Origin: Muribaculaceae bacterium Isolate-002 (NCI)
GTDB lineage: Bacteria > Bacteroidota > Bacteroidia > Bacteroidales > Muribaculaceae
Assembly: GCA_004102805.1 (NCBI GenBank)
Contig: SCEG01000003.1
Coordinates: 1-64,000, forward strand
DNA length: 64,000 nucleotides
Direction: 5' to 3'
Shown here in pieces: positions 8,753-16,690 of the stretch. The position numbers and the translations under genes are program-made. The notes beneath the pieces are model-generated. The model made no database searches and had not been told where the DNA came from. It saw only the letters and a program-made list of their open reading frames with translations. The stretch's first letter is position 1; the number at the start of each line of letters is the position of its first letter.

Positions 8753-9499
8753 TCAGTCAAGTTTCGACCACTCCGAAATATCCGGCTCCAATTCCTTAAA
8801 AATCTCACGCAGGAGATTATTGATGAGGTAGGTCGGTCGCGCCTTGTGGTCGCCTGAGAGTGCACAAATCCGATAGGCCATTTTGATGAGGTCGGGGGCG
8901 ATAGTTATCGGAGAGCCATCCTTGGTGCTGGTCTTTACGAGATAGGAGTCGTGGAAATCTGCAAGTTTGGCACGTCGCATCCTGGCACTGATTCGGGTGG
9001 GCCTCTTTTGGGGCGGCTTCTTGTCAGTTGACACCTCTTCTTCCTTATTGACACCACTCACTTCATTGACTGTATCAACCTCAGTCATTATTGTCACATT
9101 AGTGGATAATGTGGATTTTGTTGCGGAGGTTGAATCGCTCTCACGTTCTACCATTTCCTCGGCGGCTACGCGTTTGGCCTCATCCTCGTCTATTTTTATT
9201 TGCTTCGCGTGCATCCTTTCCTTGATTGCCTTCGCTTCATCGGAAAGTGACGTGCCCGTTTCAATGGCTTTGTTGGCATCAGTCGTTGAAGTCGTTGGAA
9301 TGACTTCATCCTCCAGACCTAAGATATTCATGTTGATATTGTCTATATCAAAGTTCTCCATCGGTGTGTCGGAAGATTTACTTTCTTTTGTCTTGGAATC
9401 CGACTCGCCGGGTTTCGCGTATGTCGGTCGTGAGGTTTCCCTCATCCATTCCATGAATTCATCTTGATCTTCAGGAACTACAATATTTTTATTACTCAT
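8753..9499 (-). CDS. DUF3408 family protein of Bacteroides conjugative/mobilizable elements
   Basis: The 248-residue protein has a long acidic, disordered N-terminal part (about 170 residues rich in E, S, T and D). The compact C-terminal part is DUF3408 (FHDSYLVKTSTKDGSPITI, then RPTYLINNLLREIFKE). DUF3408 proteins are common near mob or tra genes of Bacteroides elements and are thought to bind DNA. It lies between the RepA-like ATPase gene and the oriT region. The disordered tail is longer than usual for the family. Confidence 0.8.
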   Translation of the reverse strand: MSNKNIVVPEDQDEFMEWMRETSRPTYAKPGESDSKTKESKSSDTPMENFDIDNINMNILGLEDEVIPTTSTTDANKAIETGTSLSDEAKAIKERMHAKQIKIDEDEAKRVAAEEMVERESDSTSATKSTLSTNVTIMTEVDTVNEVSGVNKEEEVSTDKKPPQKRPTRISARMRRAKLADFHDSYLVKTSTKDGSPITIAPDLIKMAYRICALSGDHKARPTYLINNLLREIFKELEPDISEWSKLD

Positions 9500-9594
9500 A
9501 ATATCTATTTTAATTATTGAACATGGGGTTATGAATGGCTTGTCGGTTCAGGTTTGGCTCGCTTATATACACCCCGTTCCAAACTGAACTGAAA

Positions 9595-10626
9595 TCAGTA
9601 GTAGAAATCGGGATTGTAGGCGTAGGCTCCGTTTTCTCTGACAATCATCCGCTTGTTCATAAGGAATGTTTTCAGTTTCGTCACCTTGCCGTCGCCGAAT
9701 GGGAAGCCGCAGGCGGCATACGCCTCCTTGATTCTGTCCTCGCAGTTCTGACAACCTTTGATTGCTCCGTTAGCGAATGCTTTTTCCAGTGCCGTGCGAT
9801 GCTGTTCGTCAGTCAGTTCATTGTAGGAGAATGTCTGCGGTTTCTGACGGTTGAAGGTGTAGCCGGCGGCTATCTCCGGCAAACCGTTGTCGTTGATGCG
9901 GAAGGCGAATGGCGAGAAGTCCATTGCACGGATGCAGGATGCCGACACTTCGGTCACTTCATCATCGGTCGCGCTTTTGCTGACTTGCAGGACGGTTTCT
10001 GCCTTGTTGTTCAGTTCCGTGCCGACATGACCGCGCACGTTGTCATCGCTCTTGTTGAGATGGAGCACCGTGTGGACATGGATTTGATTGTTATCGGTCC
10101 ATTCCATCAGTTTGTTGATGAGTCGCGATGATTCGGTGGCGTTGTTGATGTCGAACATCAGGTCGCGGATGCCGTCGATCACTACCAAGCCTACGTTTGG
10201 CGTTGTGGCTATCGCTCGGTCGATGATTTCCAGACGGGTGTCGGGAACCTGAGCCCTCAACTGCGAGAAAAACAGGTTATCGGGGTGTCTGTCGGTGGGC
10301 AAACCTGCGAGTTCTATGGCTCGACGTATCACTTTCTGACAGTGGTATGGGCTTTGTTCGGTGTCGAAGTACAGCACCGTCCGCTTGTCGTCCGGAAACT
10401 CTGCCGAATATCCGAGGCATTCGCCGTTTGTGAGTGCTGCGGCTACGATGGCACTGACGTTGAAAGTCTTCTTGCTCTTGGCTTTGCCTGTGGAGGCCGA
10501 GAAGTTGCCGAGTGTGCCGATAACTGAGCCGTTGCAGAACAGCACTTCCGGAGCCATTGCCAATTCATCGGTGACACGGATCTGCGAGGATTGCCAGAGC
10601 GCGTCAAGTTCTTTAGCGTCCATCAC
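9595..10626 (-). CDS. RepA-like AAA ATPase of mobilizable element
   Basis: The 343-residue protein has a RecA/RepA-type ATPase core. The P-loop region is GNFSASTGKAKSKKTFNVSA near residue 40. TVLYFDTEQSPYHC follows, Walker B is VGLVVIDGIRDLMFD near 145, and HTVLHLNKSDDNVRGHVGTE is the sensor-like segment. This is the ATPase placed after the excisionase-like HTH gene in many Bacteroidales integrative elements, probably a replication or excision helicase-type protein. The C-terminal 80 residues form a winged-helix-like tail. The start overlaps the stop of the HTH gene by 4 bp. Confidence 0.85.
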   Translation of the reverse strand: MMDAKELDALWQSSQIRVTDELAMAPEVLFCNGSVIGTLGNFSASTGKAKSKKTFNVSAIVAAALTNGECLGYSAEFPDDKRTVLYFDTEQSPYHCQKVIRRAIELAGLPTDRHPDNLFFSQLRAQVPDTRLEIIDRAIATTPNVGLVVIDGIRDLMFDINNATESSRLINKLMEWTDNNQIHVHTVLHLNKSDDNVRGHVGTELNNKAETVLQVSKSATDDEVTEVSASCIRAMDFSPFAFRINDNGLPEIAAGYTFNRQKPQTFSYNELTDEQHRTALEKAFANGAIKGCQNCEDRIKEAYAACGFPFGDGKVTKLKTFLMNKRMIVRENGAYAYNPDFYY

Positions 10627-10934
10627 TGTCTTCCTCTTTCGATTATAAGGCGGTCAACGTCGGCACGGCGGTAGAGAATCTTGCGCTTCATCTTGACGGG
10701 TACGAGGTAGCCTGTGCGTTCCCAGTTCCAGAGGGTCGTGGGGCATACGCCGAACATCTCCAGCACTTCCTTCTTGGGAATGCAGCTCTCCTGTGAGGCA
10801 TTGACCATTACGGGCAGAAGCTGCGCCTTGGTTTGTTCAATCATATCGGTCGCGAAGGCCTTGAGGTCTTCTATTGTCAGAGTGAGGGTCAGACCGGTGA
10901 CTCCACTCTCTATGAGAGTCATGATATTTGTCAT
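10623..10934 (-). CDS. Excisionase-like helix-turn-helix protein
   Basis: The C-terminal half is a MerR/excisionase-type HTH: IPKKEVLEMFGVCPTTLWNW, then an RRADVDRLI ending. The frame extends to 11003, but the upstream codons are proline/arginine rich. I prefer MTNIMTLIESG (start 10934), with 10943 as an alternative. Such proteins act as excision directionality factors or regulators for integrative elements. It overlaps the ATPase gene by 4 bp and is the first gene of the minus-strand mobilization block. Confidence 0.8.
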   Translation of the reverse strand: MTNIMTLIESGVTGLTLTLTIEDLKAFATDMIEQTKAQLLPVMVNASQESCIPKKEVLEMFGVCPTTLWNWERTGYLVPVKMKRKILYRRADVDRLIIERGRQ

Positions 10935-10943
10935 AAAAATCAT

Positions 10944-12410
10944 CGGGTTCCGCCGGGGTGTAAGAAACTGTGGCGTTGGCGGAGTGATGCGCCACAGCTC
11001 CATAAGAAGAAAGTTACATTTTTCCGAAAAGACATGACGGTAGCCGTACCGACTGCCGTGGCGGTCGGATAAGTTGCGGAATGTCCACGAAAAGAATTGA
11101 AATGGGACGGGGTCACGCGCCCCTCACTACGATAAAAAGAATTCCAGTGGCTCTTTGGCTATCCCACTGCCTCAAGCATTGGTATGGAATTGGCTTCTCT
11201 CCGGCATCAGGACTTCCATGGCAGTCCCGATAGCGCTATTGTGCCATTGAGAAATAATGTCGGCATTAACCCGCCGTGGGTCAGTTGGTTGAGAACCTTT
11301 CTCAGTCATTTATTTTCATCAAGAGAAAAACATCGGGCAGCAATTCCTCAGAGTATAATTTTGAATGTGCGGATGAGGATTCATCTCGATTTCAACGCAT
11401 GACTTTCGGTCGGTCTTCATATATAAAACACGTGTCGCAACCTCTTGGTTTGTCTCGGACAGACCTCGGACATTGCTATATTTCAGTCGTTTATCTCGCC
11501 TTGAGACTCAACCTTAAGCGGTTAGGCGAGGAGTGGTGTCCGGCGGTGTCCGACGAATGTCTTGAATATTCTTTTTAATTTCCGGAGTGGTCCGATAAGC
11601 GTCGCATTACAATCTTCAGAAGCCGTGCTTTTGCCGTTCCTGCAAACAATATCTTGAACGCAAAGAGGACTTCATCAGCCGTAATGCCCGACAAATATAC
11701 AACATGCTGTCTTCGATTTCCAAATTTTCAGCCCCCTTGGCCGCATAAAGTATAGAAAATGTCGCATATTTCCGCCTGAAATGAGTCGGATTTCAGAAGA
11801 GAAACAAGCCATCAAAAGGAAAAGATTTCGGTTTTCCGTGCATTTCCCACGGTTGCACACACTTTTCCCAACATTGCCCAACAAAAATTTCTCAGATAAA
11901 CAAAATCGCGACCTCGTTGTTGCGGTTGTCGATTATTGTGATGCAAAGTTAAGTCAGAGTCATACCACCATCCAAATATTCAGGTCACATGGGACTATCT
12001 TGCCTCGCAGTGCCTCAAAGTGACACGACTCTGCAAAGTTACAATTCGATCCATTCCGAATCCAAATTTTCAGGCCGCATAGGCACATCTTGCCCAGCAT
12101 TGCCCAAAAGTGACGCGGTTTTGATGCAAAGATACATTCCCATTACTCCCAAATCCAAATTCCGCGACAGTATCGGACTACGTGACCGCTCACAGCCCCT
12201 CATAGCCGCTAAGCGAAAAAAACCGACTCGCCATGCCGAAGCATGATGAGCCGGGAGATATATTTCCGACCGATGTGGCCGAAGTGTACTATAAAATGTT
12301 AAAGGATTCAATCTCGAATCATTCAGTTGAGTTGGCTTCAATCCAATGCCATTCAGACGGCATCGGCATAGGTAACTTTATAGGGAACTCGCCCGAATCT
12401 CGTCAAATTG
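10944..12410. other. Long non-coding stretch between mobilization module and phage genes
   Basis: No ORF here has codon use or similarity that convinces me. All candidates are short and lie in both orientations. It contains three promoter-bearing ~90-bp repeats (11941-12165) and ends at a strong hairpin. GC content falls toward the right. It may be the junction between the mobilizable element and the phage, but I see no clear direct-repeat att pair. Confidence 0.5.
11941..12165 (-). repeat. Two and a half tandem ~90-bp repeats with promoter boxes
   Basis: Copies start at 11941, 12031 and 12123 (partial). Shared blocks on the plus strand are GCAAAG(T/A)T, AA(A/T)TTTTCAGG-like, CATCTTGCC..GC and TGCC..AAAGTGAC. 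On the minus strand each GCAAAG block reads TAACTTTGC or TATCTTTGC, a Bacteroidetes -7 box. The array thus offers three promoters at ~90-bp spacing pointing toward the HTH/ATPase/mob genes. Confidence 0.6.
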
Positions 12411-12452
12411 AAAATCGCCAAGCATCTGCGATTTAGACACTTGGCGATTTTT
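12411..12452. terminator. Strong hairpin, probable bidirectional terminator
   Basis: There is a 12-bp perfect stem (AAAATCGCCAAG / CTTGGCGATTTT) with a 17-nt loop, flanked by A-run and T-run on the two sides. It separates the non-coding mobilization flank from the region read by the 12.6 kb promoter. Confidence 0.75.
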
Positions 12453-12586
12453 GAAGTGGTGCCACCAGGCCACCACAAACTCTGACAATCTAACTGATTG
12501 ATATATAGTACAGTTTTAGACTTGTCTTGGGTAGTGAACGCACACTTTTAGCACACTCACTTGGCAAACGGCTCTCATTTGCTGTT

Positions 12587-12618
12587 GCAAAGATAGAACA
12601 ATAATTGGAATTGACAAA
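12587..12618 (-). promoter_or_regulatory. Bacteroidetes-type promoter without an obvious gene
   Basis: The minus strand reads TATCTTTGC at 12587-12595 with TTG at 12615-12617, spacing 19 bp. Downstream to the 12.41 kb hairpin there is only a 20-codon ORF, so it may drive a short RNA of about 170 nt or be left over from a lost gene. Confidence 0.5.
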
Positions 12619-12726
12619 ATTGAGTCAATGCCAATCTGGTCAATTCTTTATACCGATCTTCTGATTATTTTCATCTTAACACGTTTATGTGTACACATAT
12701 AACCTACAATACTCAACATATCTAAA

Positions 12727-12760
12727 TAAAAACCTCCCGTTTCACAACGGGAGGAAAAAC
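12727..12760 (-). terminator. Terminator downstream of 12793-13200 gene
   Basis: Perfect 9-bp stem CCTCCCGTT / AACGGGAGG, 4-nt loop, T-run on the minus strand (A-run on the plus strand). It closes the minus-strand gene block starting at 13.46 kb. Confidence 0.85.
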
Positions 12761-12792
12761 AACAATGAAAAAAGAAATGCCTAAACCTAAAA

Positions 12793-13200
12793 TCAATCTT
12801 CGATTCTTACCTTAAAAATTGCTTTAATGTTACCATCCTTATGATGGCGTATAATGTCTTCATAACTCACATCTGTAATCATAATCTTTCCTTCAGGGGT
12901 CACGCATAAGAAGCGATAGCCAAACAGATGAGATTCGATTAGCTTACCCACTACTATCTCAGTGTTGGAGATAACAAACGTGTGGCCCGGTTTGAGGTCA
13001 GACAACCCCTCAATGGGAGTTGTATATGTTCCCTCCGGCAACGGACTTGCCAAAGCCCGCTTATAACGCTGGGAGTTCAAATTACCAAATCGGTCTACAG
13101 TATATACACGGAGCCCGAATCTGATAGCAAGATTATCGCCTCTATCATCTCCCAGCCATTCAATTATGGTCGGAGTATCTTTCTTATTATTTGCTTCCAT
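12793..13200 (-). CDS. Unknown small phage protein
   Basis: About 135 residues from the preferred start MEANNKKDTPTIIEW. The frame extends to 13248 but would then overlap the upstream gene more deeply. The sequence is beta-rich with several KI-, VV- and TFVIS-type strands and no membrane segment. I do not recognise a family. It overlaps or abuts the membrane-protein gene upstream and ends at a terminator, so it is the last gene of that pair. Confidence 0.65.
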   Translation of the reverse strand: MEANNKKDTPTIIEWLGDDRGDNLAIRFGLRVYTVDRFGNLNSQRYKRALASPLPEGTYTTPIEGLSDLKPGHTFVISNTEIVVGKLIESHLFGYRFLCVTPEGKIMITDVSYEDIIRHHKDGNIKAIFKVRIED

Positions 13201-13207
13201 AATGATG

Positions 13208-13462
13208 TTAGAATATGCACTGGATACCAAATCCGATGGCACCACCAATCATTGTTGCAGCAAAGTCGAGCCAGTCAAAACCATTGCCTTTGACCCAGCC
13301 GAAGATGCCACCTTTCTGACCACTCCACAACCAATCTTTAACTTCGGCTGTAGTGGCTGCGACAAAGGCACCAGTAATGCCAAATGCGAGCCCTATCAGG
13401 AAGCCGACTATGATATGCTTGGGACGGTTGCTTTCAGTAAGCCATTTGAAATATCGTGTCAT
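13208..13462 (-). CDS. Small glycine-rich membrane protein
   Basis: About 84 residues from MTRYFKWLTESNRPKH. There are two hydrophobic glycine-zipper segments: IIVGFLIGLAFGITGAFVAA and the C-terminal FAATMIGGAIGFGIQCIF. This resembles small phage-encoded membrane proteins with a putative lipoprotein/holin-like 'transport' annotation. Function is unknown. It is placed just after the terminator of the tRNA operon. The longer ORF to 13540 would cross that terminator, which is why the internal start is chosen. Confidence 0.65.
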   Translation of the reverse strand: MTRYFKWLTESNRPKHIIVGFLIGLAFGITGAFVAATTAEVKDWLWSGQKGGIFGWVKGNGFDWLDFAATMIGGAIGFGIQCIF

Positions 13463-13517
13463 AACCTGTCTTTTATTACGAATAGAGATTTTATTGACCA
13501 GAAGTTTTATGATTGAT

Positions 13518-13555
13518 GAAAAAAGAGCGGATATGCTCACGCACGCCGCTCTAAA
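13518..13555 (-). terminator. Terminator of the tRNA cluster
   Basis: Stem AGAGCGG / CCGCTCT followed by six Ts on the minus strand. It lies 40 bp beyond the last tRNA-like gene. Confidence 0.75.
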
Positions 13556-13595
13556 AACATATTGCTTATGGAAATATGGAAAAAGTAAATTATTG

Positions 13596-13668
13596 CGGAG
13601 GCGGTCGGACTCGAACCTGCGACCATTACGTTAACAGCGTACCGCTCTACCAACTGAGCTACGAAGCC
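13596..13668 (-). tRNA. tRNA-Asn(GTT), degenerate 3' half
   Basis: The 5' half is a normal tRNA: GGCTTCG acceptor, TA, GCTC/GAGC D arm, anticodon loop CTGTTAA (GTT). The 3' half fits poorly. The T stem (GCAGG/CCGAC) has two mismatches and the acceptor 3' strand (CGCCTCC) pairs at only four of seven positions. The 3' end looks exchanged or decayed, so function is doubtful. Confidence 0.55.
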
Positions 13669-13673
13669 AATAG

Positions 13674-13744
13674 ACATCCATGCCGGACTCGAACCGGCGT
13701 GTACGGTTTTGCAGACCGCCGCCTAACCACTCGGCCAAAGGATG
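13674..13744 (-). tRNA. tRNA-Cys(GCA)
   Basis: 71 nt. Acceptor CATCCTT / ATGGATG (one mismatch), anticodon loop CTGCAAA (GCA), perfect T arm GCCGG-TTCGAGT-CCGGC. No encoded CCA. Lies 5 nt from the tRNA-Asn gene. Confidence 0.85.
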
Positions 13745-13746
13745 TG

Positions 13747-13820
13747 TGGACAAGTCAGGAATCGAACCTGAGGCCATCGGCTTATGAGGCCGCTGCTCTG
13801 ACCAACTGAGCTACAAGTCC
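13747..13820 (-). tRNA. tRNA-Met(CAT)
   Basis: 74 nt. Acceptor GGACTTG / CTTGTCC has two internal U-U mismatches, the D arm GCTC/GAGC is intact, the anticodon loop is CTCATAA (CAT), and the T arm TCAGG-TTCGATT-CCTGA is perfect. A CAT anticodon could also be an Ile tRNA if modified to lysidine. It lies 2 nt from tRNA-Cys. Confidence 0.75.
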
Positions 13821-13895
13821 ATAAAGGGTGTTCTACCGCTAAACTATGCAGTCCTTGCGAACTCCAGGGAGACTCGAACTCCCACCGCCCTTACG
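13821..13895 (-). tRNA. Candidate circularly permuted tRNA (3' half before 5' half)
   Basis: This fills exactly the 75 nt between tRNA-Ala and tRNA-Met. In transcript order it holds an anticodon-stem 3' strand (AAGGG), variable loop, perfect T arm (GGGAG-TTCGAGT-CTCCC), acceptor 3' strand TGGAGTT and discriminator C. A 5-nt linker GCAAG follows, then acceptor 5' strand GACTGCA, TA, D arm GTTT-AGCGGTA-GAAC and anticodon-stem 5' strand CCCTT. Joining the outer ends gives a cloverleaf with six of seven acceptor pairs and five of five anticodon-stem pairs. The joined anticodon loop would be six nt and lacks a clear U33, so the identity is undetermined. The alternative is two tRNA halves left by a deletion. 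Confidence 0.5.
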
Positions 13896-13969
<74 letters not shown>

Positions 13970-13972
13970 AAT

Positions 13973-14008
13973 CCGCAAAGGCTCAAAGGATATTGCTCCT
14001 TTGCGGTT
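13973..14008. other. Hairpin between membrane-protein gene and tRNA cluster
   Basis: Stem CCGCAAAGG / CCTTTGCGG, 9 bp. No T-run on the minus strand, so it may be an RNA processing element rather than a terminator. Confidence 0.5.
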
Positions 14009-14014
14009 TCTTGT

Positions 14015-14329
14015 TTAATCGTGATTCCACATTGCGAACCGCTTTCGGTGTTGAAGGTAGGATTTGCTACCGTCAAATAAGTACGCCTCACGTTCAAAAG
14101 AGACGTTCTCATACGCATTGCCAGGAAGGAAAAGTCTTACAAGCCATTCCAATACATAAATAATGTAGAAGAAAATATAGCCAAGCTCTTTCATCTGAGC
14201 AGTGTGGATCCTTTCGTGATTCAACAACCGTTCAGTAATTTTGACATTGCTGCGGACAAACAAAACTCCGAAGAGATTGATGGCAGCAAAACCGGGGAAT
14301 GGAAGGAATGGATTGCGGATTATTTTCAT
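14015..14329 (-). CDS. Membrane protein with HExxH motif
   Basis: About 104 residues starting MKIIRNPFLPFPGFAAIN. The ATG overlaps the TGA of the SPFH-like gene (ATGA), fixing the start. A HERIH motif (NHERIHTAQMKEL, about residue 40) is of the zinc-peptidase HExxH type and precedes a hydrophobic helix, YIFFYIIYVLEWLVRLFL. Small proteins of this kind are common in Bacteroidetes genomes. The second glutamate or third ligand is not obvious, so protease activity is uncertain. Confidence 0.65.
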   Translation of the reverse strand: MKIIRNPFLPFPGFAAINLFGVLFVRSNVKITERLLNHERIHTAQMKELGYIFFYIIYVLEWLVRLFLPGNAYENVSFEREAYLFDGSKSYLQHRKRFAMWNHD

Positions 14330-15150
14330 CGCTTGATATTCCACATGGTACTGGAAGCGCCTCCATCGAAGAGGACATCAATGTTTGCGCCCTGTTTAGA
14401 GTTAATTACGTCCCATGCTTTCAAACTGATGAACTGTTCCGCAGTAAGACCCATTTCTCGCTGATAGGCTTTATCTGATACTGCGCGTTGTCGTTCAGCC
14501 TGCTCTCGTGCGACCTCCGTTTCGTATCGTCGCTCCTGAGTTTGCTTTGCCTGAATCTGAGCCGCAGTGTTGTTCATCTCCTTCAGCTGCGCTGCATTAG
14601 GAATCGCTCGACCGGTAATGACATTCTCGACAACAATGGGAAATTCTTTCTCCACAGATAGTCGGTCAATGTAACGGATCATGTCGGCTTTCACACACGA
14701 ATCAATATGAGCGACAACTTCTCGGTTACTGGTCAAATCAAATGGCGAATACTGGGAGACATAATGTCGAGTAAGGTTGTTGTAAACTTCTTTGACATTG
14801 TTCTCATACCAGTTGACTCCGTAGTTCTGCAAAAGCACCGGACTCTTACCTTTCTTGATGCGCAGGATAATCTGCGTCTTAAAGTCGAGCGGAGTGTTTT
14901 CGTTAGAGATGATGTCATCGAGGGTTTCCTCATAACGCACAGGAGTAATCTTGAACGACTCTGAGGATGTGCTCCAAAAGCACCATGTGAGACCAGTGTT
15001 TACCGGCTCCAAGTCAACACCGCCATGCCCGAAGAACCACGGCTTTTCGATTAACACAGCTTCCTCGTCAGCTTCAGGTCGAACTCCATGACAGCTGGAG
15101 ACCGCAACGCACATAATCAGTGCGAGAAACAGTTTAATGAAATGTTTCAT
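14326..15150 (-). CDS. Prohibitin/SPFH-like lipoprotein
   Basis: The 274-residue protein has a lipoprotein signal (MKHFIKLFLALIMCVAVSSC, lipobox VSSC). An SPFH-type body follows: VRYEETLDDIISNENTPLDF, LTRHYVSQYSPFDLTSNREV, then VVENVITGRAIPN. A helical tail (AAQIQAKQTQERRYETEVAR) is typical of band-7 proteins. It would sit on the periplasmic face, perhaps protecting the phage or organising membrane complexes. It is translationally coupled to the HExxH membrane gene. Confidence 0.75.
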   Translation of the reverse strand: MKHFIKLFLALIMCVAVSSCHGVRPEADEEAVLIEKPWFFGHGGVDLEPVNTGLTWCFWSTSSESFKITPVRYEETLDDIISNENTPLDFKTQIILRIKKGKSPVLLQNYGVNWYENNVKEVYNNLTRHYVSQYSPFDLTSNREVVAHIDSCVKADMIRYIDRLSVEKEFPIVVENVITGRAIPNAAQLKEMNNTAAQIQAKQTQERRYETEVAREQAERQRAVSDKAYQREMGLTAEQFISLKAWDVINSKQGANIDVLFDGGASSTMWNIKR

Positions 15151-15185
15151 AATGTTTGGTAATTAAAATGTAAATGTTCTCTTGG

Positions 15186-15267
15186 TGGGCTAACCGGGGG
15201 TCGAACCCGGACGTCTTTCAACATCGGTGTTTGAGACCGACACGTCTACCAATTCCGTCATTAACCC
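15186..15267 (-). tRNA. tRNA-Leu(CAA)
   Basis: 82 nt. Acceptor GGGTTAA / TTAGCCC (one G-U), anticodon loop CTCAAAC (CAA), extended variable arm and perfect T arm CCGGG-TTCGACC-CCCGG. It stands alone between the SPFH-like gene and a hairpin at 15277-15312. Confidence 0.9.
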
Positions 15268-15276
15268 TGTTGGCGC

Positions 15277-15312
15277 CTCAACTTAGAGTTTGTCATTCTT
15301 CCGTTGAGGCTT
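15277..15312. terminator. Hairpin upstream of tRNA-Leu
   Basis: Stem GCCTCAAC / GTTGAGGC, 20-nt loop. It lies between the coiled-coil gene and tRNA-Leu. The T-run is weak. Confidence 0.4.
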
Positions 15313-15329
15313 ATATGTTACTTGAGCCA

Positions 15330-15530
15330 TCAGATAAGCAAGGACAGCAACCAGCCGCCTTTCATTTTAGTCTGCCTCAGCTCTTTCTGTTGGAGCTTGA
15401 GCTTTGCGATTTCATTCTTGTGGGCAGCAATCTTGGCTTCAATATCAGCGTTTAAGATTGCGATCTCGGATTGGTTCTCCTGAAGTGACTTCAGAACAGA
15501 GTCACGGCGGTTGTTGAAAATAGCTTCCAT
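15330..15530 (-). CDS. Small coiled-coil protein
   Basis: 66 residues, almost wholly heptad-like: LQENQSEIAILNADIEAKIA, then HKNEIAKLKLQQKELRQ. It ends in a short hydrophobic GGWLLSLLI tail. No family recognised. It may be a spanin- or anchor-like accessory. Stand-alone gene. Confidence 0.6.
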   Translation of the reverse strand: MEAIFNNRRDSVLKSLQENQSEIAILNADIEAKIAAHKNEIAKLKLQQKELRQTKMKGGWLLSLLI

Positions 15531-15609
15531 ATTGTTTAATTTGAGTTTATGAGATTGGTCTCATCAAAGAATAGTCATTGGAACAATCGAAGGTGAATAA
15601 ATCCGACAT

Positions 15610-16005
15610 TTATTTTCTACCGAAGTCTGCCGGGGTTTCTCCCCAACGCTTGTTGTCCCAGTGAATAACTTCTATGGTATCAACATCTGCTGACAACGCT
15701 CTAAGAAACATTTCAGCCCGCTGAAGGTCTTTGTTAGGTTTGGTAGATGATGTTTTCTTAGCCTTAAACCATGCTATTGCCGTCATAGAGTCTGTAAATA
15801 TCACACGAGGTTGAAAATCATTCTCTATGATATATTTGACTGCTTCGACAACCGCCAGAAATTCACCGATATTTGTAGTTTGGTTCCCAAGATTACGGTA
15901 AAAGATTCGTTCTCTGGTGGCAAGGTTTATTGCTTGATACTCAGTCTTCCCATTCTTCATTGAATGAGCCGCGTCGGTTGCAATGCCCTCTGTCGGTCTT
16001 CTCAT
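15610..16005 (-). CDS. Ribonuclease HI-like protein
   Basis: The 131-residue protein has the RNase H fold signature. TDAAHSMKNGKTEYQAINL carries the first catalytic Asp, TTNIGEFLAVVEAV the Glu, VIFTDSMTAIAWF the second Asp, and HWDNKRWGETPADFGRK the last Asp. It would cleave RNA in RNA-DNA hybrids, for example primers during phage replication. The stop of the upstream gene overlaps its start (4 bp). At about 130 residues it is slightly shorter than E. coli RNase HI (155). Confidence 0.85.
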   Translation of the reverse strand: MRRPTEGIATDAAHSMKNGKTEYQAINLATRERIFYRNLGNQTTNIGEFLAVVEAVKYIIENDFQPRVIFTDSMTAIAWFKAKKTSSTKPNKDLQRAEMFLRALSADVDTIEVIHWDNKRWGETPADFGRK

Positions 16006-16601
16006 CGTTTACCTCTGCGCTTATTGTTGATGTCAGTCATATCCTTTTTCATCAGAGTAAGCAGATTGTTAGCTGCGATATTGAACTGCTCCACAACATC
16101 CAAAAGGTCTCGGATGTCACAACGCTTTTCCAGTACTGCCCGACAAGCCGGAAGTGATTTGGTTGTTTCTTTGACTCCACGGAACGGGTCAAAGCGAATG
16201 ACTTTGTTGCCGAAACTTACTTCGACATTATATTTGACTCCACGAATGTAGTTAGTCTGGATGGTTGCTTTGAACTGAACCGGATTCGCTTCTATTGCGA
16301 TGAAGCCGGGAACGTGCATCTCTCCTGTCTTGGGATTTTTCACTTCAGTCATAGGGATGAGAGTGCAATCGTATAGCATATCTACAATGAGATTATGCGC
16401 AATCTCGCGATCGATGATTACAATCTTCTTGGGGTAAGGAGAGTCTTGACGTACCCCGCATACAATTTTGTTAACAGGATTTTGAGAAACAAAGCTAATG
16501 AGCGCTCCATTCCGCTCAGACTTTATGAATTTAAGCTTCGTGTGGATTTTATCCACAGGCGTCTTGGTGACGGTTTCGGAATTGTTGGTCTCTTGTACCA
16601 T
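16002..16601 (-). CDS. Unknown phage protein coupled to RNase H
   Basis: 199 residues, no signal or membrane segment. Recognisable stretches are IVIIDREIAHNLIVDMLYDC and FGNKVIRFDPFRGVKET, but I cannot assign a family. It overlaps the RNase H gene by 4 bp. A promoter and leader hairpin lie directly upstream, so this is the first gene of a two-gene operon and possibly a replication accessory factor. Confidence 0.7.
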   Translation of the reverse strand: MVQETNNSETVTKTPVDKIHTKLKFIKSERNGALISFVSQNPVNKIVCGVRQDSPYPKKIVIIDREIAHNLIVDMLYDCTLIPMTEVKNPKTGEMHVPGFIAIEANPVQFKATIQTNYIRGVKYNVEVSFGNKVIRFDPFRGVKETTKSLPACRAVLEKRCDIRDLLDVVEQFNIAANNLLTLMKKDMTDINNKRRGKR

Positions 16602-16639
16602 GATTATTCAATTGCGTTTTATTGATTATTCAAAATAAA

Positions 16640-16690
16640 GTACCACCGAGCCGACTAAAAGTGCGACCCGGTGGTACAAAGTTAATTCTA
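16640..16690 (-). promoter_or_regulatory. Promoter with leader hairpin for the RNase H operon
   Basis: The minus strand has TAACTTTG (16677-16684) with TTG at 16707-16709. Immediately downstream is a 9-bp perfect hairpin (GTACCACCG / CGGTGGTAC, 16640-16677) followed by a TTTATTTT tract. This could be an attenuator, or a terminator of the upstream operon overlapping the promoter. Confidence 0.5.

Noticed and set aside
12039..12436. ORFs in the 11-12.4 kb gap
   Set aside because: Short, both orientations, overlap the promoter repeats and terminator; no coding signals.
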